The position numbers and the translations under genes are program-made. The notes beneath the pieces are model-generated. The model did not search any database. It worked only from the letters and a program-made list of their open reading frames with translations, and was not told where the DNA came from. From positions 2,232,117 to 2,296,116 of the forward strand of contig NZ_LN884299.1 of the NCBI RefSeq assembly GCF_001403875.1: a stretch of 64,000 nucleotides of DNA, in the 5' to 3' direction. This stretch comes from Paenibacillus ihumii. GTDB lineage: Bacteria > Bacillota > Bacilli > Paenibacillales > Paenibacillaceae. Within the stretch, counting starts at the first letter, position 1; each line of letters starts with the position of its first letter. This document shows positions 52,908 through 62,622 of this stretch, piece by piece.

Positions 52908-54494
52908 TCATTTGCGCGCCGAATGCTTTGCCTTATATTCGCTTGGCGTTAATCCGACATATTTCTTGAATACTTTGGAAAAATAGGTTCTGTCCGAGTA
53001 CCCGAGCCCGATCGCCATCGATTCCAGATTCTGATTGGACATCTTCAGCATTCTCGTCGCCAGCTTCATCTTGTATTGATGCACGTAATCCGTGAAGGTA
53101 ACCCCGGTCATCCGCTTGAAATAGCGGGAGAAGTAGCTCGGGTTCAAATACAGATAACGTGCCATATCGATCGAAGTGATGTTGTCCGCGAGATGCTGCT
53201 CGATATACTGCTGGATCACCTGGAGCTTCGGCTCCTGTGTCGCATTCGATCCCTGAACGTCCCTGCTCTCCATGATCTGAATCAGCTTTCTTTCCACCAG
53301 TTCCATGGAATCGCTTAACGTTCGCGACAATGTCAGGTAATGGAACAAATCCTCCTCAAACTTCAGATTCGAGAACATCAGCTCAATGCCCCGCATCATA
53401 AAGGACAGCTCCCGGGCGAAATCCCCCGGCTCAAGCATCAATTCCCGGGCATGATCTGCGATTTCAAGCAGCGTGCTGCGGATCGTATCCAAATCATGCT
53501 TGATCACAGCCTGCTCCAATTGCGAGATGCAGCTGCTGAGGAAGCCTTGGGGAGCCGGCTGGAACATCAGCGCAGCATTCCGGGAAGCATCGGTTACAGC
53601 GTAGTCGGAGCCTTCATAGAACTCGATCTTGTGCTGCTGAATTTGCTGATAGACTGAGCCGATAGAATCCAGCTCCATCTTCTCCGTAACCGTGACTATA
53701 CTAGGCTCAATCTTAAGAAAATGCGCACATTGGGAACGCAGCTGCTCTAGAAAATTGTTGAAATGCAGAACCGCATTCTGAGCCAGATTCATCCGGAAAT
53801 TGTACAGAATCGTAATATGGTCCTTCTCCAAAAAGGGCGTAACCCCTTCATACGATTCGGACAGCTCCAAGGCTATATTATAAATAGCGTACATAATCAG
53901 CGAATATTCACTCTGCTTATAGCGTTTATCGAAGCTGGAGAACTGAACGTTGATGATTCCCAGCAGAAACCACGGGTAATTCCAGGAGATCCCGATTTGC
54001 GAGGCATAAGCCATCGTCATCTCGGACGGGGCTCTGTCAATCACTCTTTTTAACAGATCCTGACGAAATAGCTGGCTGTTATAGTTCGATGTCTTCCAGC
54101 GAATCAGACCTGTCCGGGATTTCAATATCGTTACCGATTTCTCCAGGCTCTTCTCCAACTGCTCCGGAGTAAGCTGATCCTTGATCAAATAGTCGTCCGC
54201 CTTAAGCTTGAGCGCTTGCTGCGCGAAATGAAAATCTTCGTGGCAGGTCAGAAAGATCACGCGAATATCCGGCTTCATGGAGGTGAACATGCTGGCAAGC
54301 TCAATCCCGTTCTTTTGCGGCAGGCCAATATCCGTAATTAGGATATCCGGCTGCACCTCTTCAAACATATGCATCGCTTTCACGCTTGAATAGGTGGAGC
54401 CGACAATTTGCAGATGATTCCCCTCCCAGTCTATCATTTGCTGCAGCACTTTAAGCATGGGAACATCGTCGTCGATAAGCATGACCCTGTACAT
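52908..54494 (-). CDS. Response regulator, YesN type (REC + AraC)
   Basis: A 528-residue cytoplasmic regulator. REC is at 1-120: acidic DDD at 8-10, phospho-acceptor Asp55 (LITDIGLPQKNG) and the Lys in YLIKDQL. A long helical linker leads to the AraC domain (about 425-528): IDMARYLYLNPSYFSRYFKRMTGVTFTDYV, then ESMAIGLGYSDRTYFSKVFKKYVGLTPSEYK. It pairs with the kinase whose stop is directly adjacent. It most probably activates the neighbouring transport and hydrolase genes through the direct repeats seen upstream of them. Confidence 0.93.
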   Translation of the reverse strand: MYRVMLIDDDVPMLKVLQQMIDWEGNHLQIVGSTYSSVKAMHMFEEVQPDILITDIGLPQKNGIELASMFTSMKPDIRVIFLTCHEDFHFAQQALKLKADDYLIKDQLTPEQLEKSLEKSVTILKSRTGLIRWKTSNYNSQLFRQDLLKRVIDRAPSEMTMAYASQIGISWNYPWFLLGIINVQFSSFDKRYKQSEYSLIMYAIYNIALELSESYEGVTPFLEKDHITILYNFRMNLAQNAVLHFNNFLEQLRSQCAHFLKIEPSIVTVTEKMELDSIGSVYQQIQQHKIEFYEGSDYAVTDASRNAALMFQPAPQGFLSSCISQLEQAVIKHDLDTIRSTLLEIADHARELMLEPGDFARELSFMMRGIELMFSNLKFEEDLFHYLTLSRTLSDSMELVERKLIQIMESRDVQGSNATQEPKLQVIQQYIEQHLADNITSIDMARYLYLNPSYFSRYFKRMTGVTFTDYVHQYKMKLATRMLKMSNQNLESMAIGLGYSDRTYFSKVFKKYVGLTPSEYKAKHSARK

Positions 54495-56210
54495 CTATTC
54501 ATTCCCTCCTGGTAGAAAATCATGGTTAGCGCCTAAAGGCAAATACAGAGATGCGGAGATGCCGCCCTGCAGGCGGTTGTTCATCGACATGGCGGCTCCC
54601 TCTCCGTAGGTCAGCCTCAGCCTCTGAAGGACATTGATCAACCCGACTCTTTGATAGGAGCCGTCATGATCATCCTCAAACATCAATCTTCGGTTAAGCC
54701 GCCCCAGCGTATCTTCTTCTATACCGATACCATTATCCTCAACCTCAATGAGGATTCCGCCGGCCTCCCGCCGCGAGCGGACCGTAATGATTGGCGATGG
54801 ATGATCTACCAATCCATGCACGATCGCATTCTCTACCAGCGGCTGCAAAATGAGCTTGGGAACAATGAGTTTTTTCGTCGCAGGATCCAGATCCATTTCA
54901 AGCTTCAGCGGGATTTCATTGCGGATTCTCATAATATCAACATAGTGAAGAAGAAGCTTGCATTCTTCCTCCAGGCTGGTCGGTTCATTGACCTTCAGAT
55001 AGGCCCGGAGCAGGTTCATCAGCGAATCGATGATTCCGCTGTGCAGCTTGTCATGCGTAAGGATCAAGCTGCATTTGATAGAATTGAGCGTGTTGATCAG
55101 AAAATGCGGACGAATCTGCATAAACAATGCTTCCAATTCCATGACCCGCTTCTGTTCCTGCTCCTGCTCGACATCATAGATCAGCTGCTGCAGCTGATCC
55201 AGCATCGTATTCAGCGTCTGGCCAAGCTCTGCGATATCATCCCTGCCCTTGACCTCAAGCCTTGCATCCAGATTCCCCGTTCCGAATTGACGAACCACTC
55301 GCTGCAGCTTATGAATCGGGCTGTGCAGTCTTTTGGCGATCAGCATCGAGGTCGCGGAGAAGACGAGGAACAGCAGGATGACTCCAATCAGTCCAAAATA
55401 GAAGGTCCGGGAAATTTGCCCCGACCAATCCTTTGCCGATGCCTCATATACGAGCTTCCAGCTTGACTTGGATATATTACGGACCGTTCTGACGCTCCCT
55501 TTGGAGTCCGTTGGATCCAGCGTCAATTCTTCATTGCCGGCGATCAGTTCCCCGGAAGCGTCAAACAAAGCGACCTTGCCGAACTCTATAGGACGGAGCT
55601 GCTTCTTGAAATAAGCCTCCCCGATGGAGACGAGCAGCACGGATACATGCTGCTTCTCGCTGCCGTCATAAATCACTCTGGCAATATAATAGCTTTTTTT
55701 GCTGCCTGCTCCGCTGTCAGCCATGCCAAGCCATTGCAGCTTCTGAGGCTCATTCAGATCAACGCGCTTCATGAGCTGCTCTACCGTGGTTCTGATCCCG
55801 GTCAAATCCTCCGTTCCGGAAGAGATGACAAAATGCTCGCGGTTTACGAGATACATGCGGATATTATGGTTCAGCGGCTTACTGTTAATAAGGTTGAATA
55901 AATCCTGGATCTGCGTAAACAGCACATAGTCAGTGAAGTTTTCGAGCCGTTTCGTGTCAGCAAAAGACTTCAAGTTCGCCCGGACATTGGTATCGTTTAC
56001 AATAAAATGCGAAGCAAACGTTACGTCATCCACGGTCTTGTTCATTTCTTCAGTCATGACGTTCAGGAAATTCTCATTGCTTAACTGCAGCTTCTCCACC
56101 ATCGAGCTTCGGATCAACAGAAAGGATACGGTCGACACTGCGATGAGCGGAATAAAAATAAGCAAAAGGAATGACAGCTGAATTCGTTTATAGTAGGTTA
56201 GTTTGAACAT
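54495..56210 (-). CDS. Sensor histidine kinase, YesM type
   Basis: A 571-residue membrane kinase. A first membrane segment (about 12-33) and a second (about 275-295) enclose an extracellular sensor domain of 240 residues. HAMP follows, then the His_kinase domain with QIRPHFLINTLNSIK (phospho-His) and the HATPase with VENAIVHGL (N box) and VEDNGIGI (G1). The ligand is probably sugar, perhaps through the binding protein. Co-transcribed with the regulator: TAG is followed at once by its ATG. Confidence 0.93.
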   Translation of the reverse strand: MFKLTYYKRIQLSFLLLIFIPLIAVSTVSFLLIRSSMVEKLQLSNENFLNVMTEEMNKTVDDVTFASHFIVNDTNVRANLKSFADTKRLENFTDYVLFTQIQDLFNLINSKPLNHNIRMYLVNREHFVISSGTEDLTGIRTTVEQLMKRVDLNEPQKLQWLGMADSGAGSKKSYYIARVIYDGSEKQHVSVLLVSIGEAYFKKQLRPIEFGKVALFDASGELIAGNEELTLDPTDSKGSVRTVRNISKSSWKLVYEASAKDWSGQISRTFYFGLIGVILLFLVFSATSMLIAKRLHSPIHKLQRVVRQFGTGNLDARLEVKGRDDIAELGQTLNTMLDQLQQLIYDVEQEQEQKRVMELEALFMQIRPHFLINTLNSIKCSLILTHDKLHSGIIDSLMNLLRAYLKVNEPTSLEEECKLLLHYVDIMRIRNEIPLKLEMDLDPATKKLIVPKLILQPLVENAIVHGLVDHPSPIITVRSRREAGGILIEVEDNGIGIEEDTLGRLNRRLMFEDDHDGSYQRVGLINVLQRLRLTYGEGAAMSMNNRLQGGISASLYLPLGANHDFLPGGNE

Positions 56211-56276
56211 GCACTTCCGCGCCTCTCTCGTACTATTATTTTTAATTCTAGCAGGTTGTCATCCCTTAAGCATTTG

Positions 56277-58526
56277 TTAATTGATTACAGTGATTGTCCT
56301 CTCTTCTGCTGTACCGGATATAAGCACCACTTCGCCAAATATCTGCACGCCATCCACGACATAGGAATCAAATTGGCCGGATGGAGCCCTGTGGCTGACA
56401 ACTAGAATATGCTCGCCGTCCAGCTCAGGATGTGCAATGCGGCAAGCCTCTGCCTGCTCATCATCCACCTGTTCGCCCGTATGGCGGAATACGGGGATCT
56501 TGGAGACTTCCGGTCGATCCGCCATCCCAGGGCGCAGCGGGTACAGCACCTGCATCATAGTTGTCAGCCCACTGCCGCTTCGTGAATAGGTTACTTGATG
56601 ATTAGACTCTAGCAAATTGTATTCGCGGGAAAGAACCCCCTCAGTAATTTCAGCGCTCAGCCCATGGCCGTTCTCCTCCGTGCCAAACACCGGGATAATC
56701 AGCAGATTGGCTTCATCTTTGTGGTTCGTGAGGCAGACGAGCGAGCCCTCCTCAAGATCGATAACCCCTGGGACAAAATGAAAATGCTGTCTGAACACAT
56801 GCGCATCTTTGCTGCGGAAGCGGTCGACCAGAAGCCAGTAATACGGCTTAATAAAAATAATTCTGCGGTCCGCAAGCACCGGATCGTCCAATTGAAGATA
56901 GCCGTCATGGCTGCCTTCGACATAGTCATAGGCTGGCCGGCTGATCCATTTGCTGCCTAACGGCCCGGCGATGCGGTGATAGGACCAGGTATCCGCGATT
57001 TCTGTAAATCCAAGGCCATCGACGGTTGTTGTATTATGCGCTGCACTTTCTTTTAATGCCTTTCTGAGCGGCGTATGGTCACTATAATTGTACCTGCCTA
57101 AATCCGTCAAAAATTCCTTCCCATATGCATACAGATCGATATGCAGCAGATCCGCATGTCCATGTCCTCCGCCCAACGGCCCGCAGTGAAAATACATGTA
57201 TAAATCCCGCTCACTCCAGCCTGAGCGCATGACATAGTGCCCGGAATGGATGAAGCCATGGGACACCTCCTGCGGCTCAGCAGATGCCAGCCTATCATAG
57301 CTGCGAATTCCTTCGATTCCGAGCAGCCAGGCGCTGTCATAGTCCATTCGCAGATTGGCCCCGAAGCGCAGCGTCTCATCCTTGAACAATGCAGCCGCAA
57401 AGGTCAGCAGCGAACGGACGTCATTATCGTCGCTGTCGCCAAACATAGGCTGTCTGTGATTCGGCTTGGCCCAATACAGGGAAGCCAGCGCCATCTCGCA
57501 TACTTTGCCGCAGAAGCCTTCATCCAGCTTCAGTCTATTAATTTCGGCAAAATAAATGCAATCGAGATAACAGCTCATCACCTCGTGGTGATAGGTCGGC
57601 GATTGCTCCCAGTGTATTCCGTCGGCCATCACCTGGATTTGCGCCGTCTCCTTCAGCCTCTGTTCAGCGAGGCTGCGCCACTGCCCGGCAGCTGCAAATT
57701 CCGGAAAGAACAGGGCGATCTGGAGCAGCCCACTGGTCTCCAGCACGCCCCAATTGCTAATTTTCTTCCAGCTTGTAAATGCAGCGGCCAGATACTGAGC
57801 ATGCTCAGCCAGCGATGCGAGCAGCTTCGCCAGCAAGGCGGGTGTAAGCTGCGGGCAATCCCAGACGTAGCGCAGCGTCTTGATCCAGTTGCTGCCGCGC
57901 AGCCCGGCCTCGATGGTACGCCAGGCCAGGTTGTCGCCTGTCGGCGCCTCCGGCACCGGGTTGCTGTCGATCCAGGCCTCGAGCTGGCGGCAGAACGCTG
58001 CCGCGTATTTATCATCTCCGGTCATGGCATAGGCTTGACCGAGGGCAACCCAGTATCGGTGACGATTCAGCATATAGGCCCATTCCGGGTCAATATCAGG
58101 AATATAGTGCCAGTCGATCGCCTCTTCGAACGTTACCGGAACCTGTGTTCGTTCCATGTCCCACGGGAACTGGAACAGAAATGTCTGACCGACGACCTCA
58201 TCCGCCGTTCTCATGACCGCCGCCACTTCATCTGCGCAGTGCTTTTTTACATATTCGGCAATTTGTGCCGTCTCCTCTGTTGTCCATCGGCAGCCAGGCA
58301 CTTGGCGCTCTCTATAATAGCGATGCAGTGCAAGCAGCGCCTCATCCTTGCGATTCTGCCTGACCGCCTCAGCCACATCAGCCAATTCAGGAGCCTGCAA
58401 ATTCAGGAGCGAAAAGAGCAACGGCGCCTTGTCCTTGCCAGGGGCGCTCAGGCCGGAAGCGTTCAGGTCAGCGGCGTTTAGATGAGCAGTGTTCACGTCG
58501 GCGCCCTCTGTACCATTAACGTTCAT
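56277..58526 (-). CDS. Heparinase II/III family protein (polysaccharide lyase-like)
   Basis: A 749-residue cytoplasmic protein. The N-terminal 20-30 residues are odd low-complexity (NVNGTEGADVNTAHLNAADLNASGL). An alpha/alpha toroid (about 40-390) contains NLAWRTIEAGLRGSNWIKTL and SNWGVLETSGLLQIALFFPE. The C-terminal beta sandwich has GGGHGHADLLHIDLYAYGKEFLTDLGRYNY, the His/Tyr region used for lyase catalysis and metal binding. Related families include PL12, PL15, PL17 and PL21; which applies is unclear. Its start overlaps the end of the GH88 gene by 11 bases, so the two act together on uronic acid sugars. Confidence 0.85.
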   Translation of the reverse strand: MNVNGTEGADVNTAHLNAADLNASGLSAPGKDKAPLLFSLLNLQAPELADVAEAVRQNRKDEALLALHRYYRERQVPGCRWTTEETAQIAEYVKKHCADEVAAVMRTADEVVGQTFLFQFPWDMERTQVPVTFEEAIDWHYIPDIDPEWAYMLNRHRYWVALGQAYAMTGDDKYAAAFCRQLEAWIDSNPVPEAPTGDNLAWRTIEAGLRGSNWIKTLRYVWDCPQLTPALLAKLLASLAEHAQYLAAAFTSWKKISNWGVLETSGLLQIALFFPEFAAAGQWRSLAEQRLKETAQIQVMADGIHWEQSPTYHHEVMSCYLDCIYFAEINRLKLDEGFCGKVCEMALASLYWAKPNHRQPMFGDSDDNDVRSLLTFAAALFKDETLRFGANLRMDYDSAWLLGIEGIRSYDRLASAEPQEVSHGFIHSGHYVMRSGWSERDLYMYFHCGPLGGGHGHADLLHIDLYAYGKEFLTDLGRYNYSDHTPLRKALKESAAHNTTTVDGLGFTEIADTWSYHRIAGPLGSKWISRPAYDYVEGSHDGYLQLDDPVLADRRIIFIKPYYWLLVDRFRSKDAHVFRQHFHFVPGVIDLEEGSLVCLTNHKDEANLLIIPVFGTEENGHGLSAEITEGVLSREYNLLESNHQVTYSRSGSGLTTMMQVLYPLRPGMADRPEVSKIPVFRHTGEQVDDEQAEACRIAHPELDGEHILVVSHRAPSGQFDSYVVDGVQIFGEVVLISGTAEERTITVIN

Positions 58527-59637
58527 ACCAGTATCCCCTAAGTCCTTTCTCCAGACGCATCAACGCTTCCAAATAGTAATAGTCGCCCCAGATCATATAA
58601 TCATCCGGCGATAGTCCGCCCCGTACGAAATAGGAACCGCGCTTCAAGAGTCCCTCGGCATCCTCTCCCATCGTGGAGTAATTCTCCACCAAAGAGGTCA
58701 AGGATTCGGCAAGTCCCTGCTTGAAGCAATCCCGGTCCGGGTCCTGCTCGCCCAGATGCTCGAGCAATTCCAGCAGACCGGCGGCAACGATAGCGGAGGC
58801 CGAGCTGTCGCGGTAGGTGTCACCGTCTACCGGAGCATTGAAGTCCCAATAAGCGACGTGATCCTCCGGCAAATGCTTAAGGAAATAATGCGCCATCCGC
58901 CTGGAGGTTTCCAGATATAAGGGGTCCCCTGTATAACGATAGGCCAGCGCGAACCCGTATACTCCCCATGCTTGTCCCCGCGTCCAGGTGGATCCGTTCG
59001 TATAGCCTTGATGTGTAGCGCCTCCAATGGGCTCTCCGCTGCTTGGATCGAAGAAGAATGTATGATAAGAGCTATCGTCCCCACGAACGATATAACGTCT
59101 TGTTTTATCAGCCTGAGCGATCGCAACCTCGCGATATTTCGGGTCTCCCGTCTGCTGCTCCGCCCAGAACAGAAGCGGCAGATTCATAAGGCAGTCGATA
59201 ATAATCCGGCCTGCCTCCTTCGGATCTCCCTCCGGACCCCAGGCCTGAATATAGCCCCCGGCCGGACGCCAGCGCTTCAGCAGCAAATCCGCAGCCTGCA
59301 GCGTCAGCTGCCGGGCGCTCTCCTCTTTTTCAACGATCCATTGCGCCTTTGAGGACAAGGAATACAGAAAGCCGATGTCATGATGGTCCAATACGGTCCT
59401 AGCCTCGAAGCGGCGGCGAAAATCCTTAACCGTCTCCACGGCTTTCTGACGGAAAGCCTCATCTCCCGTGTATTCATAGCACAGCCAGAGCATGCCGCTC
59501 CAGAAGCCATTCGTCCAATCGTCGTTATCATTCAATTGATAGACGCCGCCCGTACTTACATGCGGGAATCTTGTTCCGAACCGCTCCATATTCGCCCTGA
59601 CTTTACTTACCGCATCCTCTATCGCCCTATTCCACAT
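58516..59637 (-). CDS. Unsaturated glucuronyl hydrolase, GH88
   Basis: A 373-residue cytoplasmic alpha/alpha barrel enzyme. The catalytic Asp pair of GH88 is recognisable in LDHHDIGFLYSLSS and IIIDCLMNLPLLFWA. NGSTWTRGQAWGVYGFALAYRYT and DSSASAIVAAGLLEL are also typical. GH88 enzymes remove the 4,5-unsaturated uronic acid that polysaccharide lyases leave at the non-reducing end, so pairing with the lyase-like gene fits. ATG at 59637 follows AAAGGAGC. Repeat B and a -10 box lie upstream. Confidence 0.9.
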   Translation of the reverse strand: MWNRAIEDAVSKVRANMERFGTRFPHVSTGGVYQLNDNDDWTNGFWSGMLWLCYEYTGDEAFRQKAVETVKDFRRRFEARTVLDHHDIGFLYSLSSKAQWIVEKEESARQLTLQAADLLLKRWRPAGGYIQAWGPEGDPKEAGRIIIDCLMNLPLLFWAEQQTGDPKYREVAIAQADKTRRYIVRGDDSSYHTFFFDPSSGEPIGGATHQGYTNGSTWTRGQAWGVYGFALAYRYTGDPLYLETSRRMAHYFLKHLPEDHVAYWDFNAPVDGDTYRDSSASAIVAAGLLELLEHLGEQDPDRDCFKQGLAESLTSLVENYSTMGEDAEGLLKRGSYFVRGGLSPDDYMIWGDYYYLEALMRLEKGLRGYWYER

Positions 59638-59674
59638 TGTTGCAGCTCCTTTCAAACCTAATTCTCTTAAGCTT

Positions 59675-59680
59675 ATAATA
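59675..59680 (-). promoter_or_regulatory. -10 box of the GH88/lyase operon
   Basis: TATTAT on the minus strand, about 39 bases after the second half of repeat B, the same geometry as at the importer operon. No -35 is evident. Confidence 0.4.
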
Positions 59681-59708
59681 AGAAGTGCAGTATATTACTA
59701 ATAGGGGC

Positions 59709-59742
59709 TATTTTTGACCTTCATGTGCATAATTTTGACTTT
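59709..59742 (-). promoter_or_regulatory. Direct repeat B, candidate YesN-type regulator site
   Basis: On the minus strand AAAGTCAAAATTATGCAC (59725-59742) and AAGGTCAAAAATAG (59709-59722), with GTCAAAA repeated at 21 bases. It shares 16 of 18 bases with the first half of repeat A. Confidence 0.55.
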
Positions 59743-59769
59743 CAGTCAGGGAGGGCGAACGATCCGCTA

Positions 59770-60393
59770 TTAGCGAATCAAAGTCACACCTCGAAAGGCA
59801 TCATTCCAGTATGAATCCCGCAGGTTCTCATCAGGTACATCAAGATTCACACTGACACAGCAAATGCCCTCGTCCGGCCAATCATGATCTACCATGCTGC
59901 TTCCATTCGTATAGTTAATAATTAGAAGCTGCGGATTTCCGCTTACCATGGAGGACAAGCTCTCTTTTAATCGTATGGCCTCTTCACGGGTGCAGCGCTC
60001 ACGTACAAACAACGAAGATTGACTGTGGGCGGCTAAACTCAAAAAGTTGCTGATTCTTCGATCCCTTTTTTCTTTAAACTCAGCGTAATTTGTAATCATC
60101 GGCTGTTCAGTAAGGATCGGAAAATCATGAAAGGAATACATTTGGTATTCCGTATCCATGACTGAATAAAAACCATTATGCGTTCCCAGAATAGTTAGGT
60201 TGGGTTCATCCATATACCCGTGAAAGCGACGATCCAGCAAGCGAATAAGTTGATCCGTATTCTCGGAGATTACCCAATCAATAGGGCCGGAAAAATTGCG
60301 GAGCGTTAGTCTCTTCAACTGGTAAGCAACCATGCAGTTATAACCAAGGCTCATGATGAGATCATAGGGCCGGTGCAATCCTGATTGTCTCAT
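59770..60393 (-). CDS. DUF1796 family protein, papain-like
   Basis: A 207-residue protein with the DUF1796 signature: YDLIMSLGYNCMVAYQLKRLTLRNFSGPIDWVIS, in which the Cys is the proposed nucleophile, and later LLIINYTNG. The family is predicted to have a papain-like cysteine peptidase fold, often near polysaccharide genes, but no activity is proven. ATG at 60393 follows GGGAGGT. It is upstream of the GH88 promoter, so it is probably a separate unit. Confidence 0.75.
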   Translation of the reverse strand: MRQSGLHRPYDLIMSLGYNCMVAYQLKRLTLRNFSGPIDWVISENTDQLIRLLDRRFHGYMDEPNLTILGTHNGFYSVMDTEYQMYSFHDFPILTEQPMITNYAEFKEKRDRRISNFLSLAAHSQSSLFVRERCTREEAIRLKESLSSMVSGNPQLLIINYTNGSSMVDHDWPDEGICCVSVNLDVPDENLRDSYWNDAFRGVTLIR

Positions 60394-60494
60394 TTCGTTA
60401 TACCTCCCTAGCAATCTTGTATATTTCTAGTATTATATTCACGCTATTTTCTATGAACTGGATATTCACCAGGCAGCAAACATATATTTATAAA

Positions 60495-60527
60495 AATAGC
60501 TCCCGTCTCTTCAAGAGATAGGAGCTT
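60495..60527 (-). terminator. Rho-independent terminator of the UbiD-family gene
   Basis: AGCTCC and TCTCTT pair with AAGAGA and GGAGCT, with ATTTTTA on the minus side, about 70-100 bases past the stop. Confidence 0.7.
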
Positions 60528-60596
60528 TTCGGTTCACCTGGTGCTGCTTCGGCCAGAGGATGAAATCTATTCTTCTATTCTAGCTTTAATTCCGCC

Positions 60597-62435
60597 CTAT
60601 CCTATCTTCATCCCGCCAAGACTCGCTCCTTTAACAAAGAGACGCTCGATGCTCTTCTCCACCGCCGGATCAGGAATGAGCGGCGGCGCTTGATGGGGCT
60701 TGCAGCGGGCATCAATAATGACGTTGTCGCAGGCCCAATGCTTGTTGTCGTAATAGCTGTTTACACCATAAATATCATGAGAAGGGTTGCTGCGCGTAAA
60801 GGTGACCCACAGGAAATTGTTAAGCGATGCACTCAGAAACTCGCTGTCGTCACAGAGAATAATCATTGGGCAGGACAATAGCTCCCCTCTTGCAGCGATG
60901 GCCTTGCTTAGCTCCTCCAGCTCCCGATTCGCGCTGGCGTAGTCCTGAAACGCCGGTCCCTGCATAGCGACGATGCCTGGCATGATGAAGCGCACAGCTT
61001 CATAGCCCCGGATCTCTTTGAGGCTGTCCGGCACCTCTGTGCATAGTTCCCTCTTCTTCTCGCCGTATGCGGCAAACACAACCTTGCTTCCGGTATTCAG
61101 CCCTGTTCCGGAATAATCAAGCGTATCGATCGTCGTATTCGTATGGAAATGAATATCCCGATGCAAATCGATGCGCTCTAGGATATAGCTCAGGAACTCG
61201 ACTTCCCGGTACGTGCTGAGCGGCTGCTTCTCTTCGGCGGTGATAAACAAGTATTTGGCCAGGCTCAGCTGATTCGTTCCGAGAATATGATTGGCAATGG
61301 TAAGCAGCTCTGCCGGCCGTTTAACCTCCTGATACGGCGTATACCGCTCGCTGCCGATCGCGAACAGCAGAGGATGCACGCCCGCGGCATCGACCGCCTG
61401 AACCTCCTTCACGCCCGGAACCTCCAGCTTGACGGCATCTCCCGTCAGCTCGTGGATCAGCTCGCCAAACGCCGTATCCTCCTGCGGCGGCCGGCCAACG
61501 ACCGTAAACGGCCAAATTGCATTCGGCTTGGCATACACTTTATGTATCTTCATCACCGGGAACGGGTGAATCAGGCTGTAATAGCCCAGATGGTCGCCAA
61601 AAGGGCCCTCCGGCTTCGTCTCGCCGGGGTGTATTTCGCCCGTGATGACGAAATCGGCATCCTGGCTGATGCAATACCCGTCCGCATAGCCATAGCGAAA
61701 ACGCCGCCCGGAGAGCAGCCCGGCGATCATCAGCTCGCTCATCCCCTCGGGAAGAGGCATGACGGCGGCTAAGGAATGCGCAGGCGGACCGCCGACGAAG
61801 CAGCTGACCTTCAGCGGCATCCCCTTCTTATTCGCCTTATCCTGGTGGATGCCGATCCCGCGATGGATTTGGTAATGCATACCGACTTCCTGATTCATCT
61901 CGTATTCATTGCCGCTAAGCTGTACGCGGTACATCCCCAGATTGGAATTCATGATGCCCGGCTTGTCCGGATCCTCCGTATACACCTGCGGCAGCGTGAT
62001 GAACGCGCCTCCGTCCATTGGCCAATGCTGGATTTGCGGCAAATCGGAGATTTGGATCTCCTCCATGTTCGCAAGCACCCCGCCCCGCTTCTTCATCGGC
62101 AGCGCGGTCAACGCGGCCAAGCCCGTGCTTATGCTTCGAAGAGGCTTCCTCAGAGCTTTCATCGGATCATTGCGCAAAGCGATCACGCTCTCGGCTGCCT
62201 CCCATGTGCTGCGAAAAATAAACTTGCTCCGTTCAATGGTCCCGAAGAGATTAGACACGGCACGATATTTCGTACCCTTAATATTTTCGAATAATAATGC
62301 TGGCCCCCCTGCCTCAAAGACGCGCAAATGAATTGCAGCCATCTCCAAATAAGGGCCTACCTCCTCGCGAATCCGGACCAAATGTCCGTGCCTCTCCAAA
62401 TCAACGACACATTCTTCCATGTTGCGATACTTCAT
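60597..62435 (-). CDS. UbiD family decarboxylase
   Basis: A 612-residue member of the UbiD superfamily, which uses prenylated FMN for reversible (de)carboxylation of aromatic or unsaturated acids. The prFMN-binding part NSNLGMYRVQLSGNEYEMNQEVGMHYQIHRG and the catalytic region EGPFGDHLGYYS are both intact. The extended form is close to those called menaquinone biosynthesis decarboxylases, but no UbiX or men/mqn gene is adjacent, so the substrate is open. ATG start. It is monocistronic and diverges from the Tet(L)-like gene. Confidence 0.88.
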   Translation of the reverse strand: MKYRNMEECVVDLERHGHLVRIREEVGPYLEMAAIHLRVFEAGGPALLFENIKGTKYRAVSNLFGTIERSKFIFRSTWEAAESVIALRNDPMKALRKPLRSISTGLAALTALPMKKRGGVLANMEEIQISDLPQIQHWPMDGGAFITLPQVYTEDPDKPGIMNSNLGMYRVQLSGNEYEMNQEVGMHYQIHRGIGIHQDKANKKGMPLKVSCFVGGPPAHSLAAVMPLPEGMSELMIAGLLSGRRFRYGYADGYCISQDADFVITGEIHPGETKPEGPFGDHLGYYSLIHPFPVMKIHKVYAKPNAIWPFTVVGRPPQEDTAFGELIHELTGDAVKLEVPGVKEVQAVDAAGVHPLLFAIGSERYTPYQEVKRPAELLTIANHILGTNQLSLAKYLFITAEEKQPLSTYREVEFLSYILERIDLHRDIHFHTNTTIDTLDYSGTGLNTGSKVVFAAYGEKKRELCTEVPDSLKEIRGYEAVRFIMPGIVAMQGPAFQDYASANRELEELSKAIAARGELLSCPMIILCDDSEFLSASLNNFLWVTFTRSNPSHDIYGVNSYYDNKHWACDNVIIDARCKPHQAPPLIPDPAVEKSIERLFVKGASLGGMKIG

Positions 62436-62622
62436 ATGTTAGCTCCATCCATTCTCAAGAGATATTCGTAATCCATCTGATGTATTTGACTATTACTGCT
62501 TCCTATCATGATACCATATCAAGCGCTAGCGGTAGTAGTTTAGTAGCATACTCTCTTGTGAACAATGTCGAAAATAAACCTTGAGTGCTTTCAAATGCCG
62601 CGTACACTTTTCGGAGGGGATA

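Noticed and set aside
57237..58481. 414-codon plus-strand frame
   Set aside because: Antisense to the heparinase II/III-family gene; no motif or ribosome binding site.
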